From: QHXN01 sp963785125
GTDB taxonomy: Bacteria > Acidobacteriota > Blastocatellia > Pyrinomonadales > Pyrinomonadaceae
NCBI GenBank assembly: GCA_963785125.1
Contig: CAWATU010000003.1
Coordinates: 372,001-436,000 of the forward strand
Reading direction: 5' to 3'
DNA length: 64,000 nt
In this document: positions 36,526 through 45,877 of the stretch, piece by piece
How positions within the stretch are numbered: the first letter of the stretch is position 1
Layout: each line of letters begins with the position of its first letter
Notes under the pieces: model-generated
The model's input: only the letters and a program-made list of their open reading frames with translations
Database searches by the model: none
Told to the model about the DNA's origin: nothing
Made by a program: the position numbers and the translations under genes

Positions 36526-37411
36526 TCTATTACTTGTTCTCGCGTGAAGCTGTAACAAACGGCTCGCTTGAAAAATTTGCAGAGGCTTTGCCAAAGCCGA
36601 CAGGTAAGGCGCATCAACGGATTTTATTTGGCGGTGGCTATAAGAGCATTGATGAATCGTTTCTACAGGATTTAGATGAATACCGTGCAAGATTGGCACA
36701 AGCTTTCGCCAAAGGGAATCCACAACTTGAAGATTATGAACTAACAGAAGTAACACAACGCACATTAGACCGTCTTGTGTTCATGCGGTTTCTTGAGGAC
36801 AAGCTAATCGAGCCAGAACCGCTTGTCGAGAATCTGGGTAGCGGAGAATCCACATGGATAGATTTTATCTCAACATCAAAACGGCTTGATGGCGTCTATA
36901 ACGGCATTATTTTAAGAAACATGCGTTACTAGATTCGCCTAGATTTGTAGTTGATGAATCTATCTTTGAAGGTATCTGTGAGAGTCTTGCACATACTAAT
37001 TCACCTTACGACTTCAATGCTATTCCTATTCATATCTTAGGCAGCATATATGAGCGATTCTTAGGCAAAGTAATAACCGTAACTGATAGAGGCGCGAAGG
37101 TAGACCAAAAACATGAAGTGCGTAAAGCAGAAGGTGTTTATTACACACCTGAATACAGTGTTCGCTACATTGTAGAGAACTCTGTAGGTAAATTGATTAA
37201 AGGTAAGATTCCAGAAGAAATTCGGCAGATGCATTTTGCTGACATTGCTTGTGGGAGCGGTTCTTTCTTGCTAGGCATTTTTGATTTACTACTGCGTTAT
37301 CACACCAACTATTACAATGCGAATAAAACCAATCGAGCCAGAGGGCGAAGGGCAGGATGTATTGAATGGGAAGACGGAACTTTACACCTTTCATTGTTCC
37401 AGCACGCTAGT

Positions 37412-37785
37412 TGAAACTATGCGCTTTCAGCGCGGGTGCTTGTGGCGACCTGCGCGGCGGCGCGCCTGTGAGCGCAGCGCGTCATGGATGCGCCGCCACG
37501 TGCCGTCGCGCCGCCAACGGCGGAAGTAAGTGTAGACGCTCTGCCACTTCGGGCAGTCCGTGGGCAGCATCCGCCACTGGACGCCGCCCTTGAGGATGTA
37601 GCAGATGGCATCAATCACCTCGCGTAAATCGAGGCGGGGGCGACCCCGTCGCTTGGGCGGCGGGAGCCACCCTTTGATAAGATGCCACTGACTGTCAGTC
37701 AGGTCGGAAGGGTAGCGTTGGTGCGACACACACTTAGCTTACCCGCTCGGCTTGGTTGGCAGTCTCCTATTTTTCAAACAGCCTC
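37412..37785. mobile_element. IS5-family remnant (one end and orfA only)
   Basis: The right end, read outward, is GAGGCTGTTTGAAAAATAGG, typical of IS5-type elements. The left end is lost: only about 374 bp remain. It joins the broken methyltransferase gene on its left to a regulator gene lacking its 5' end on its right, which indicates a deletion spanning the IS. Confidence 0.75.
37427..37729 (-). pseudogene. IS5-family transposase fragment (orfA)
   Basis: The 100-residue frame reads YPSDLTDSQWHLIKGWLPPP, WRMLPTDCPKWQSVYTYFRR and then ends abruptly after ARRRAGRHK. The DDE half is absent. Full IS5 transposases of this group are about 260 residues, mostly in two frames. Confidence 0.8.
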
Positions 37786-39256
37786 TGAGAGAAGCATTAA
37801 GCAAAATGCAGGGTAGGAGTGATGATCTTAAAGCCGTTACCCTCTCACGCCTCGCAACAGTTGAAAAGGTAACTCTACGCCTCAGCGATGCATTACACCT
37901 GCTTACGGAAACCGCGCCTCTGCTAGATAAGAGCAGTAATCATTCGCTCAGGGGAAGATTCCACAACGAGTTGACCGCCGTACTCGTGATGCTCGGAGAG
38001 GCAGAACGGCGGAGCGATTATACAGACCGAGCTTTAATCGAAGCTGCCGCCGCGAGCTACCACTTCGAGCAGGCTGGACACAGGCGCTATCAAGCATACG
38101 TTGAAAATAATCTAGGAATGCTTTATTGCACTCTCAGCAGGTACTCCGAAGCGCACCAGCACCTCGACTGGGCACAAGCTCTCTTCACAAGCATGAAGGA
38201 CAGGGCGCATATCGCGCAGGTTGATGATACGCGCGCCAAAGTGCTGCTCGCCGAGGGGCGGGTGGCAGACGCCGAAAAGCTCGTCCGCTCGGCGGTCAAT
38301 ACCCTTGAGAAGGGAGGTCAGCAGTCACTTTTAGCGGAAGCCCTCACTACACACGGGATTGCGCTCGCTCGCCTGGGTCAAGATCAGCGCGCGCTCCTGA
38401 CGTTGCAACGCGCCGTCGAAGTTGCGCAGACCGTGGGCGACCTTGAAAGCGCCGGGCAGACTTCGCTGACAATCATAGAGGAGCTAGGCGACCGCCTGAC
38501 GACTCAAGAACTGAGCGCCACATTCGACAGAGCTGCGGAGTTGCTTTCGGGCACGCAGCACTCGGCCACCAAAGACCGTCTTGTCGCCTGTGCCCGCCGC
38601 GTGATGCACCTTCTTAGCATTCTTCCCACGCCTCCCAAATGGAAAGGCTTTAACTTCTACGAGGCGGTGCGCCGCTTCGAGTCTCGCATCGTCGAGCGGC
38701 GCTCAGGGATGCGGGCGGCGTAGTGACGCGGGCGGCACAACTGCTCAGCATCAACCGCCAAACCCTGGACACTATGTTGCATGTCGGACGACACAAAGAC
38801 CTCGCGCACCTGCGCACGCCCGTAGAGCCGCGCCGAAGTAGCCTCATGTTTCGTGATGAGCTGAACTGCCCCGACATCCACGCCGTCTCAGTTCTCCACG
38901 TAGAGGACGATGCCTTCGTGACCGGTGGGGTGCGTGTGACGCTGGATGCTGAAGGCTGGTCGGTCGAGACGTGTGAAGACGGCGCTACCGCGCTGGAAAG
39001 ACTTCAGAGCCGTGCCCGCTATGACGTGCTGATCTTCGATAACAATTTACCGGACATCGACGGAATAGAACTGATACGCCAGACGCGTGCGCTGGCGCAC
39101 CGTCAGCAGACGCCAATTATCATGCTCTCGGGCGACGACGTTAAGATGGAGGCGCGTCGAGCCGGGGCTAACACGTTATTAAAGAAGCCGACTGATATGC
39201 TGTTACTGGCTGAGAACGTCGCGCGCCTGCTTGCCTGTAAGACAAAGCGGAATTAA
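37786..39256 (+). pseudogene. TPR - Fis-type HTH - response-regulator protein, 5'-truncated and frameshifted
   Basis: Coding continues straight out of the IS5 end; the only available start (37752) is inside the IS repeat, so the true N-terminus is gone. Up to 38690 the frame encodes TPR-like helical repeats (AYVENNLGMLYCTLSRYSEA, AKVLLAEGRVADAEKLVRSA, LTTHGIALARLGQDQRALL). At FESRIVER the frame shifts. The other frame gives ALRDAGGVVTRAAQLLSINR, a Fis-type HTH, then a receiver domain (VSVLHVEDD, phosphoacceptor Asp in DVLIFDNNLPDIDG, IIMLSGDD, LLKKPTD). It was therefore one protein before a one-base loss near 38700. Such fusions of TPR, Fis and receiver modules are seen in acidobacteria; the target is unknown. 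Confidence 0.75.
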
Positions 39257-39354
39257 AGAACGCATCATTTGACCGGCCCCGTCATGTGGCGGGCCGCCGT
39301 ACATAGGGGCCTCGCACAATAGAAATTCATCCAGTCTCTTCTCGTGGCCGGGCC

Positions 39355-39415
39355 ATACGCTGCTCGTTCTGCCGACGCTTTACGGCTGGTTCGAGCGTGA
39401 ACGGGGGAAGGCATG
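39355..39415 (+). pseudogene. 3' scrap of a heavy-metal RND efflux pump (CzcA/CusA-like)
   Basis: The frame TLLVLPTLYGWFERERGKA, ending with TGA at 39413, matches the conserved last residues of CzcA/CusA pumps. Nothing of the preceding ~1000 residues is present. It sits just before a truncated cation-diffusion gene start, which fits a deleted metal-efflux locus. Confidence 0.55.
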
Positions 39416-39464
39416 AAGAAGTGCCGGAAGGTGACATTTCAGGAGATGGAGAAGAAGACCGAAG

Positions 39465-39545
39465 ATGGTGCATGACCACGCGCATACGTCTTCGGGGAGG
39501 AAGAAGCGGCGGCTCGCTATCATCCTCGGCCTGACGATGCTCTAG
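39465..39545 (+). pseudogene. 5' scrap of a cation diffusion facilitator (CzcD-like)
   Basis: The frame starting at the ATG of 39465 reads MVHDHAHTSSGRKKRRLAII followed by LGLTML and a TAG. His-rich openings followed by a first membrane segment are typical of CzcD-type zinc/cobalt exporters. The remaining ~270 residues are missing. Confidence 0.5.
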
Positions 39546-39588
39546 CGCGGATTGGCCGGGCGACCCGGAATCAAATATACTGCCCCGG

Positions 39589-39954
39589 ATGTTTTGGAAG
39601 CGCGCCACGTTTACGCGACTGCTGGCTGCCCTGATGCCCGCACTTCTTTTGTGGGCGTTCGTGGGCTGCGTGGCTGTCTGCGCGGCGCACGCCGAGGAGG
39701 AGTGCGCCGCGGATGTGTCAGCCGCGGCGGCCGAGTTGCGTGAGTCCCATCGCGACGAAGCCTGTCCCGTCAAGGAGGCGTCGTTCCTCGTCCCGTCGAA
39801 ACGCCTCGGCCCGGAACAGCAGGCCATCGCCGGCCAGCCTACGCCCGCGCCGGCTGCACAGGCGGCTCCCCGCACTCATCCGCTCGCCGTGTACTGCATG
39901 CCTCCCAAAGCCCCCGACCCTCCTTTCGAGCGTCTGCGCACACTCCTGATTTAG
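39589..39954 (+). CDS. Small exported hypothetical protein
   Basis: The 121-residue product has an N-terminal signal (TRLLAALMPALLLWAFVGCV with a Cys that could be a lipobox) and several Cys residues (CAAHAEEEC, ACPV, YCMPP), suggesting periplasmic location and possibly metal binding. From memory, similar short proteins lie next to heavy-metal efflux genes, which agrees with the efflux scraps just upstream. No function is assigned. Confidence 0.6.
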   Translation: MFWKRATFTRLLAALMPALLLWAFVGCVAVCAAHAEEECAADVSAAAAELRESHRDEACPVKEASFLVPSKRLGPEQQAIAGQPTPAPAAQAAPRTHPLAVYCMPPKAPDPPFERLRTLLI

Positions 39955-40043
39955 CCGTCTCCTGTCATCAGTCGTATATAAGATTGACGCCTTTCGCGTG
40001 AAAGGCGTGGCTGCCGCTGTATAAATTTTCCGGGAGATCATTG

Positions 40044-40961
40044 ATGAAAGGTTTACTCAAGAGCTTACTGCTGCTCGCCGCTTTACTCGGCGCGTCGGCG
40101 ATTGCCTCGGCGCAGAACCAGCCCGTCAGGCTGGAGGGGCAGGTCGTCTGCTGCGCCGACTGCTGGGCCGAGGCCGACCGCAACGTCGTGCCCTACGGCA
40201 ACGCGGAGGATTTACTGAAGGCCAAGTCCTGCGTAGAGGGCGGGGACCCCACGCTGGTCGCCGTGAAGGAGGGCGAGAAGTTCACGCTCTACCAGTTGGA
40301 GCCGGGCAAGTTCAAGCTGCCGGGCAAGAACTGGCTTGAGTTCGTCGGGAAGCGTGTGGCCGTCACTGGCACGGTGCGGAAGAAGAAGGAGGCGGGCGTC
40401 GTCCGCGTGGACGCGCTCGAAGTGCTTGCCGCGAGCCTCGCCGAGCAGGAGGCCGCGAAGGCGCTCGGCACCGAGGTCGAGCTGACGCTCAAAGACCTGT
40501 TCGGGGCCGAGCAGAAGTTGAGCGCCTACCGCGGTCGCATCGTCGTGCTGAACTTCTGGGCCACTTACTGCATCCCCTGCCGCGCGGAGATGCCCGACCT
40601 CGCGGCGGTGCAGAACGAGTACGCCGCGCTCGGCGTGCAGGTCGTCGGGGCGTCGGCTGACGAGGCCGGCGACCGCGCCAAGGTGATGCAGTTCATCAAG
40701 GAGACGAAGGTCAACTTCCCCGTCTGGATGGGTGCGACGACCGCCGACATGATGCGCTTCGGCTTGGGCGCGGCGCTGCCCGGCACGGTCGTCATCGGCC
40801 GCGACGGGAAGATAGTCAAGATCATCTCCGGCGTCGTGAAGCTGCCCGAGCTGAAGAAGCAGATCGACTCGATGCTCGCCTCGGCCGAGAAGGAGAGACG
40901 GCGGGAGGAGGCCGCCTCCGCTAAGAAGAAGCCTTCGGAATCCTCCAGCGTGCCGTCTTGA
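40044..40961 (+). CDS. TlpA-like thiol-disulfide redoxin, exported
   Basis: Start at the ATG of 40044 after GGGAG. The 305-residue protein has a signal peptide (LLKSLLLLAALLGASAIASA), an N-terminal domain with CCADC (residues ~35-120, OB-like) and a thioredoxin fold whose active site is WATYCIPCRAEMP near residue 175, followed by PGTVVIGRDGKI with the cis-proline region. It probably works in the periplasm on disulfides or metal-related cysteines. It is the first of four co-directional genes in a likely metal or stress cluster. Confidence 0.85.
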   Translation: MKGLLKSLLLLAALLGASAIASAQNQPVRLEGQVVCCADCWAEADRNVVPYGNAEDLLKAKSCVEGGDPTLVAVKEGEKFTLYQLEPGKFKLPGKNWLEFVGKRVAVTGTVRKKKEAGVVRVDALEVLAASLAEQEAAKALGTEVELTLKDLFGAEQKLSAYRGRIVVLNFWATYCIPCRAEMPDLAAVQNEYAALGVQVVGASADEAGDRAKVMQFIKETKVNFPVWMGATTADMMRFGLGAALPGTVVIGRDGKIVKIISGVVKLPELKKQIDSMLASAEKERRREEAASAKKKPSESSSVPS

Positions 40962-40988
40962 CCGCTTTGACCCGGGGAGGGCCGCGCC

Positions 40989-41516
40989 GTGAGCGGGGCA
41001 GAAGAAGAGACGGACTACAAGTGGACGTTCGGCGTGCGGGTCATCGCCAACCAGATCGACCGCGCGCGTTGGCGCAACACTATAACTTACCGGTTCCACC
41101 CGAGGTTTACGGCCGGGGTAGAGTATAACCCTTTGGCCGGGAAGGTGAGCCCCATCGCGAACTTCGTTGCGCTGACGGAGACGCACAAGAGGCCGGCCGT
41201 CATCCTCGGCACGAGTTCCGACCGCATCGGGACGCCTTCTGGGCAGTCTTACTACGCGACCGTCAGCAAGAGCTTGCAGCACTCGACGGGATGGCCCATC
41301 GCGCCCTACGCGGGGCTGGCCTATGGGACTTATGAAGACCGCTTCCGACCCATCGGTGGATTGAACATCTACGCCGGGGAGCGTTGGTCTTCGACCATCC
41401 TCTTCGACGGCGTGCGTGTTCACCCGCTGATTAATTACACACACGGCCGACATGTCTTCTCATTCGTCATGGAGCGAGGTCGTAATCCGGGCGCGAGCTA
41501 CAGCGTCTCGTTCTGA
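40989..41516 (+). CDS. Outer-membrane beta-barrel-like hypothetical protein
   Basis: The GTG at 40989 lies 27 bases after the redoxin gene. The 175 residues are dominated by alternating strands (ITYRFHPRFTAGVEYNPLAG, YATVSKSLQHSTG, APYAGLAYGTYEDRFRPIGG) and end in the aromatic YSVSF, as outer-membrane barrels do. No signal peptide is seen with this start, so either the start is wrong or the 5' end has been lost. Confidence 0.65.
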   Translation: MSGAEEETDYKWTFGVRVIANQIDRARWRNTITYRFHPRFTAGVEYNPLAGKVSPIANFVALTETHKRPAVILGTSSDRIGTPSGQSYYATVSKSLQHSTGWPIAPYAGLAYGTYEDRFRPIGGLNIYAGERWSSTILFDGVRVHPLINYTHGRHVFSFVMERGRNPGASYSVSF

Positions 41517-41633
41517 AGAATCATGAGCGGACAGGTGGCACAGACAGGTGGGGCGCCTTGCGCGGCGAGACCTGCTGTGACGGCGGGGCGTGCCATTGAT
41601 ACAGCACAACCCTCATAGGAGGTGTTAGAGACG

Positions 41634-42002
41634 ATGATGAACGAACCGCACGTGGTCAGGGAGTCTCCCATAGCCTGCGACATGAGCGCCATCGAGCCGG
41701 GCTTGAGGGCACAGCACGTCGCCACGGGCGGGCAGTTGTTTCGAGCCGTGCAGGAGATTAAGGAGCTACCGGACGGCTACGCCTTCTGCCTGCCGGCCAA
41801 CTCGGACACGCTCCTCAAGGCGGCAGAGTTCGTCTCGCTTGAGCGGCTCTGCTGCCCGTTTCTGGGCTTCGCGCTTGAGGTCGGGCCGGAGGGAGTCCCC
41901 GTCTGGCTGCGACTGACGGGGCGCGAAGGCGTCAAGGCTTTCATCCGCGAGGAGGTCGGCGAACTCCTCGGCGGCACCATTGACTGGGGAGGTACGAGGT
42001 GA
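41634..42002 (+). CDS. Hypothetical protein with a CC motif
   Basis: AGGAGGTG nine bases upstream supports the ATG at 41634. The 122-residue soluble protein contains ERLCCPFLGFALEVGPEG, a vicinal cysteine pair that could bind mercury, arsenic or another soft metal; this is inference. Similar short proteins occur, from memory, in mercury-resistance neighbourhoods. Its stop overlaps the start of the YnfA-family gene, so the two are translationally coupled. Confidence 0.65.
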   Translation: MMNEPHVVRESPIACDMSAIEPGLRAQHVATGGQLFRAVQEIKELPDGYAFCLPANSDTLLKAAEFVSLERLCCPFLGFALEVGPEGVPVWLRLTGREGVKAFIREEVGELLGGTIDWGGTR

Positions 42003-42370
42003 GCACGCTGGCGCGTTCCGCGCTCTTCTTCCTGCTGGCCGGGCTTATGGAGATCGGCGGCGGCTATCTGATGTGGCTCTGGCTGCGCGAGCGGTGGGCC
42101 TGGTGGGTCGGCGCACTCGGCGCGCTCGTGCTTGTCGGCTACGGGGTGGTGCCGACGCTCCAGCCGGCGAACTTCGGGCGCGTCTACGCGGCCTACGGCG
42201 GAGTATTCGTCGCGATGTCGGTGCTGTGGGGTTGGTGTGTGGACGGGCAGAAGCCCGACCGCTGGGACGCGCTCGGCACGGCGCTGTGCATCGCCGGCGT
42301 CATCGTCATCATGTACTCGCCGCGCGGAGGTGAGGGCAGCTTAGACAGCTTCAGGCAAAGCCGACCATGA
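41999..42370 (+). CDS. YnfA/UPF0060-family membrane protein
   Basis: The GTG start overlaps the previous stop by four bases. The 123 residues form four membrane segments (ARSALFFLLAGLMEIGGGYL, WWVGALGALVLVGYGVVPTL, YGGVFVAMSVLWGWCVDGQ, TALCIAGVIVIMYSPRG). The E-I-G-G-G-Y and W-D..G pattern fits the UPF0060 family, small-multidrug-resistance-like proteins of uncertain substrate. Confidence 0.88.
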   Translation: MSTLARSALFFLLAGLMEIGGGYLMWLWLRERWAWWVGALGALVLVGYGVVPTLQPANFGRVYAAYGGVFVAMSVLWGWCVDGQKPDRWDALGTALCIAGVIVIMYSPRGGEGSLDSFRQSRP

Positions 42371-42457
42371 GTGACGGGTGATGGAACGCCTGCTGAAATA
42401 TTTCCTGCCCGCCCATTCGACATCACACCTAAGTCCAGCGAAGGGCTCGGCGACATC

Positions 42458-42490
42458 TTTACAAAATCTTTATAACTTTTATGCCATCCT
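42458..42490 (+). promoter_or_regulatory. Putative KdpE operator/promoter of kup
   Basis: CTTTACAAAATCTTTATAAC followed by TTTTATGCCATCCT repeats, with a two-base gap, the pattern found at 46605 and 47059. In Escherichia coli KdpE binds a T-rich site of similar look before kdpFABC. Position about 150 bases before kup fits an upstream activator site. Confidence 0.6.
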
Positions 42491-42640
42491 ACGCCTGCTA
42501 GTTTTTCCCTGAAGCAACGATTCGTCCGCCCGGTTTGATTGTGGCGGTTGAAACGGCGAGAGGCGCACTTTGGGTCTCTTTCACCGTCGCCGGACGATAG
42601 CGATTCGGGGGAAGTTTATTCTCGAACTCTCAGGACGGAC

Positions 42641-44578
42641 ATGGCAGGAACAGTTTCGTCAGACATCCACGCCACGCTCACGGACGCTTACGGACAACCA
42701 CACACGACCACACCGAGAGGGCGCTACCTTGCGATACTTTCGCTGACGGCGCTCGGCATCGTCTACGGCGACATCGGCACGAGCCCCTTGTACGCCATGC
42801 GTGAGTGCTTCCACGGCCCACACGCCATCGCCGTGACGCCCGAGAATGTCTTCGGGGTGCTGTCGCTCATCTTCTGGGCGCTCATCCTCATCATCTCGAT
42901 CAAGTATTGCATCTTCGTCCTGCGGGCCGACAATCACGGCGAGGGCGGCATCCTCGCCCTGACCGCGCTGGCCACACCAATCAAGATCGTGAGCAAGAGC
43001 GAGCGGTGGCTGCTCATCGTGCTCGGCATCTTCGGGGCGGCGCTCCTCTACGGCGACGGCATCATTACGCCGGCCATCTCCGTCCTCGGCGCGGTTGAAG
43101 GCTTGAACGTGGCGACGCCGCTGTTTGCGCCTTACGTCGTTCCTTTAACGGTCATCATCATCGTCGGGCTGTTCCTCATCCAGAGTCGCGGGACGGCGAA
43201 GGTCGGGCGGCTGTTCGGCCCCATCATGCTCGTCTGGTTCCTCGTCATCGCCGCGCTAGGCGTGTCGCAGATCGTCCGTTACCCCTCTATGATAGGTGCC
43301 TTCAACCCGGCGCACGGCTTCGACTTCTTCCTGCGCAACGGCTGGCACGGCTTCCTCGTCCTCGGCACGGTCTTCCTCGTCGTGACAGGCGGCGAAGCGC
43401 TCTACGCGGACATGGGTCACTTCGGCAAGCGGCCCATTCGCGTCGTCTGGTACGCGCTCGTCCTGCCCGCGCTGCTGCTCAACTATCTCGGGCAGGGTGC
43501 GCTCCTCATAGAGAATCCGGCGGCGGCCGAGAATCCTTTCTATAAGCTGGCTCCCGAGTGGGCGCTCTATCCGCTCATCGCGCTGGCGACCTGCGCGGCC
43601 ATCATCGCCTCACAGGCTCTCATCTCGGGCGCTTACTCTTTGACGATGCAGGCCATCCAACTCGGCTTCATGCCGCGCCTGAAGATCGAGCACACCTCTT
43701 CGACCGAGATGGGGCAGATTTACATCCCGGCACTGAACTGGGCTCTGATGATTGGCTGCATCGCCATCGTGATCGGCTTCGGCTCGTCGAGCAATCTGGC
43801 CGCCGCCTACGGCGTGGCCGTCACCTCGACGATGGTCATCACGACGGTGCTGCTCGGCGTCGTCGCGCGCGAACAGTGGGGCTGGAGCCTGCCGTCGGTG
43901 CTCGCGCTCTGCGGCTTCTTCCTCGTCATCGACCTCGCGTTCTTCGGGGCGAACGTCATCAAGATTCCGGCGGGCGGCTGGTTTCCGCTCGTGGTCGGCG
44001 CGGCCATCTTCCTGCTGATGACGACGTGGAAGAAGGGGCGTCGCATCCTCGCCTCGCGGATGTTGTCGCTCGCCATGCCGATTGAAGATTTCCTGCGCGA
44101 GACGGCCGCGAAGCCCCCGGTGCGAGTGCCGGGCACGGCGGTCTTTATGACAGGGACAGGGACGGGAACCCCGGCCGCCTTAGAGCACAACCTCGAACAT
44201 AACAAGGTGCTGCACGAGCGGGTCATCCTGCTGACGGTGAAGACGAGGCAGGTGCCGCACGTCGAGCCGGACGACCGCGTGCGGGTCGAGCCGCTCGGCC
44301 AGGAGTTCTACCGCCTCATCATCAACTACGGGTTCATGGAAGACCCGGACATCCCCGAAGTCCTTGCGGATATGGAGGCTCCGGAGCCCACCTTCGACCT
44401 GGCGGAGACGACCTACTTTCTCGGCCGCGAGACCGTCATCGCGAGCAAGCGGCCGGGCATGATGCTTTGGCGCGAGAAGCTTTTCGCGCTGATGTCGCGC
44501 AACGCCTCGTCCGCCACGGCATACTTCTGCCTGCCGCCCGACCGGGTCGTCGAGATGGGCTCGCAGGTCGAGATTTAG
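42641..44578 (+). CDS. kup: Kup-family potassium uptake permease
   Basis: I start at 42641 (MAGTVSSDIH); the frame extends to 42539 but those codons look non-coding. The 645-residue protein has about twelve membrane segments and the family hallmarks ALGIVYGDIGTSPLYAMREC, KYCIFVLRADNHGEGGILAL and GDGIITPAISVLGAVEG, and ends with the cytoplasmic domain (YGFMEDPDIPEVLADM, TYFLGRETVIASKRPGM). It takes up K+ with protons. The putative KdpE site upstream and the kdp regulators downstream suggest joint control by K+ limitation. Confidence 0.95.
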   Translation: MAGTVSSDIHATLTDAYGQPHTTTPRGRYLAILSLTALGIVYGDIGTSPLYAMRECFHGPHAIAVTPENVFGVLSLIFWALILIISIKYCIFVLRADNHGEGGILALTALATPIKIVSKSERWLLIVLGIFGAALLYGDGIITPAISVLGAVEGLNVATPLFAPYVVPLTVIIIVGLFLIQSRGTAKVGRLFGPIMLVWFLVIAALGVSQIVRYPSMIGAFNPAHGFDFFLRNGWHGFLVLGTVFLVVTGGEALYADMGHFGKRPIRVVWYALVLPALLLNYLGQGALLIENPAAAENPFYKLAPEWALYPLIALATCAAIIASQALISGAYSLTMQAIQLGFMPRLKIEHTSSTEMGQIYIPALNWALMIGCIAIVIGFGSSSNLAAAYGVAVTSTMVITTVLLGVVAREQWGWSLPSVLALCGFFLVIDLAFFGANVIKIPAGGWFPLVVGAAIFLLMTTWKKGRRILASRMLSLAMPIEDFLRETAAKPPVRVPGTAVFMTGTGTGTPAALEHNLEHNKVLHERVILLTVKTRQVPHVEPDDRVRVEPLGQEFYRLIINYGFMEDPDIPEVLADMEAPEPTFDLAETTYFLGRETVIASKRPGMMLWREKLFALMSRNASSATAYFCLPPDRVVEMGSQVEI

Positions 44579-44618
44579 CAGCTTAAAAACCGGCCATCCT
44601 GTCATACAATTACAGTCT

Positions 44619-45824
44619 GTGTGGTGGAGAAGATTAGAGAGGAGTAGGGTTGGCTACCCTTTAGCCGCGGCGATCATCGCCGCCCTGACGGCCGCGCTCA
44701 AGCTGCTCGGCGGAAGTGTTAATTCGACAACCGTCGCGCTGGCGCTGCTCCTCGCCGTGCTTTTCATCGCCGCGCGGATGGAGAGCGGGCCGGCGCTCGT
44801 CGCCTCTGTGCTGGCGGTGCTCTGCTTCAACTTCTTCTTCCTCCCGCCGTTTGGCACACTGCACATTGCCGACCCGGAGAACTGGGTCGCGCTGGCCGCC
44901 TTCCTCCTCACGGCCGTCGTCGCCGGCCAACTCTCCACGCGCGCACGCCACCGCGCAGAGGAGGCGGAGGCCGGGCGGCTTGAGATCGAACGGCTCTACG
45001 AAGAGTTACGCGCGGCCTTCGAGCGCGCGAGTCACGCCGAGGCGCTTCGCCAGAGCGAGAAGCTGAAGTCGGCGCTCCTGGACGCCGTCACGCACGACAT
45101 ACGCACGCCGCTCACCTCCATCAAGGCGTCGGTCACGACGCTCCTCGACGAGTTGCGCGAGAAGACTTACGACGGGCACCCGGTCGCCCTGGGCGCTGAA
45201 TCGCGGCGCGAGATGCTGGAGGTGATTGACGAGGAGAGCGACCGCCTTAATCGCTTCGTCGAAGGGCTCATCGAGCTGGCGCGCATCGAGGCGGGCGAAC
45301 TGCGACTGCGGCTCCGTTGGGGTGCGGTTGACGAGATGGTCGCGGCGGCTCTCTCCCGCGCCGAGCCGCTCACGAGAGGCCACCGAATCAGTGTGGAGAT
45401 AGAAGACGAGTTGCCCGTCGTGCGCGTTGACCCGCACGCGGTGGCCGAAGTGGTCTACACGCTCGTTGACAACGCGGCTAAGTATTCGCCGTCGGGGACG
45501 ACCATCCGCATTGCTGCCACGTATGCGGAAGACGAGATGATACGCATCGTGGTCGAGGACGATGGGCAGGGCATACCCGCCGACGTGCGTGAGCGGGTCT
45601 TCGACAAGTTCTTTCGCGCGACGCGCGACGGCGACGCCGGCAGCCATCACCCGGCGGGCACAGGGATGGGGCTCGCCATCGCCCGCGGGATCGTCGAGGC
45701 GCACGGCGGGCACATCTGGGTCGAGGGCCGAGCCGGAGTGGCGGGGACGCGCGTCGTCTTTACGCTGCCCATCGGCGACGAAGAGACTGTGACAGACCGG
45801 CCGCATGAGACAGTTCCGGAGTAG
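44619..45824 (+). CDS. kdpD: KdpD-type sensor histidine kinase without the UspA half
   Basis: A GTG start at 44619, 40 bases after kup. The 401-residue protein has a DUF4118 membrane domain (residues ~10-105, four segments including VLCFNFFFLPPFGTLHIADP), a short coiled coil, HisKA with LLDAVTHDIRTPLTSIKAS (phospho-His near 158) and a complete HATPase (VDNAAKYSPSG, DDGQGIP, GTGMGLAIARGI). This is the C-terminal half of KdpD. The N-terminal K+-sensing half is a separate gene at 53258. Partner: KdpE just downstream. Confidence 0.93.
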   Translation: MWWRRLERSRVGYPLAAAIIAALTAALKLLGGSVNSTTVALALLLAVLFIAARMESGPALVASVLAVLCFNFFFLPPFGTLHIADPENWVALAAFLLTAVVAGQLSTRARHRAEEAEAGRLEIERLYEELRAAFERASHAEALRQSEKLKSALLDAVTHDIRTPLTSIKASVTTLLDELREKTYDGHPVALGAESRREMLEVIDEESDRLNRFVEGLIELARIEAGELRLRLRWGAVDEMVAAALSRAEPLTRGHRISVEIEDELPVVRVDPHAVAEVVYTLVDNAAKYSPSGTTIRIAATYAEDEMIRIVVEDDGQGIPADVRERVFDKFFRATRDGDAGSHHPAGTGMGLAIARGIVEAHGGHIWVEGRAGVAGTRVVFTLPIGDEETVTDRPHETVPE

Positions 45825-45877
45825 GCTACCAGGGCGACCACTGCCGCTACGACAGTCGGGGAGGTTGATAGGATTTT

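Larger units (their letters stand above)
34967..37411 (+). pseudogene. Type IIG restriction enzyme/N6-adenine methyltransferase, multiply broken
   Basis: The N-terminal endonuclease part runs from 34967 (MIPQTFEQAFERVKQLVQVF). In SAGRKRAD-stop-AFLAPNFRDVLFYVEAKKP a TAG at 35213 replaces a residue, probably Tyr, inside the PD-(D/E)XK nuclease motif. The frame continues to RFSEIY, where IS701 has inserted. After removing the element and one TCTAT duplication it continues in frame (YLFSREAVTNGSLEKF ... RTLDRLVFMRFLEDKL). One base is lost near 36912. The methyltransferase part follows in the next frame: GVYYTPEYSVRYIVENSVGK and motif I FADIACGSGSFLLGIFDLL. The catalytic NPPY motif and specificity domain are missing where the IS5 remnant begins. 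Confidence 0.85.

Noticed and set aside
40212..41453. 413-codon minus-strand frame across the redoxin and barrel genes
   Set aside because: Spans two well-supported plus-strand genes and the gap between them; no domain.
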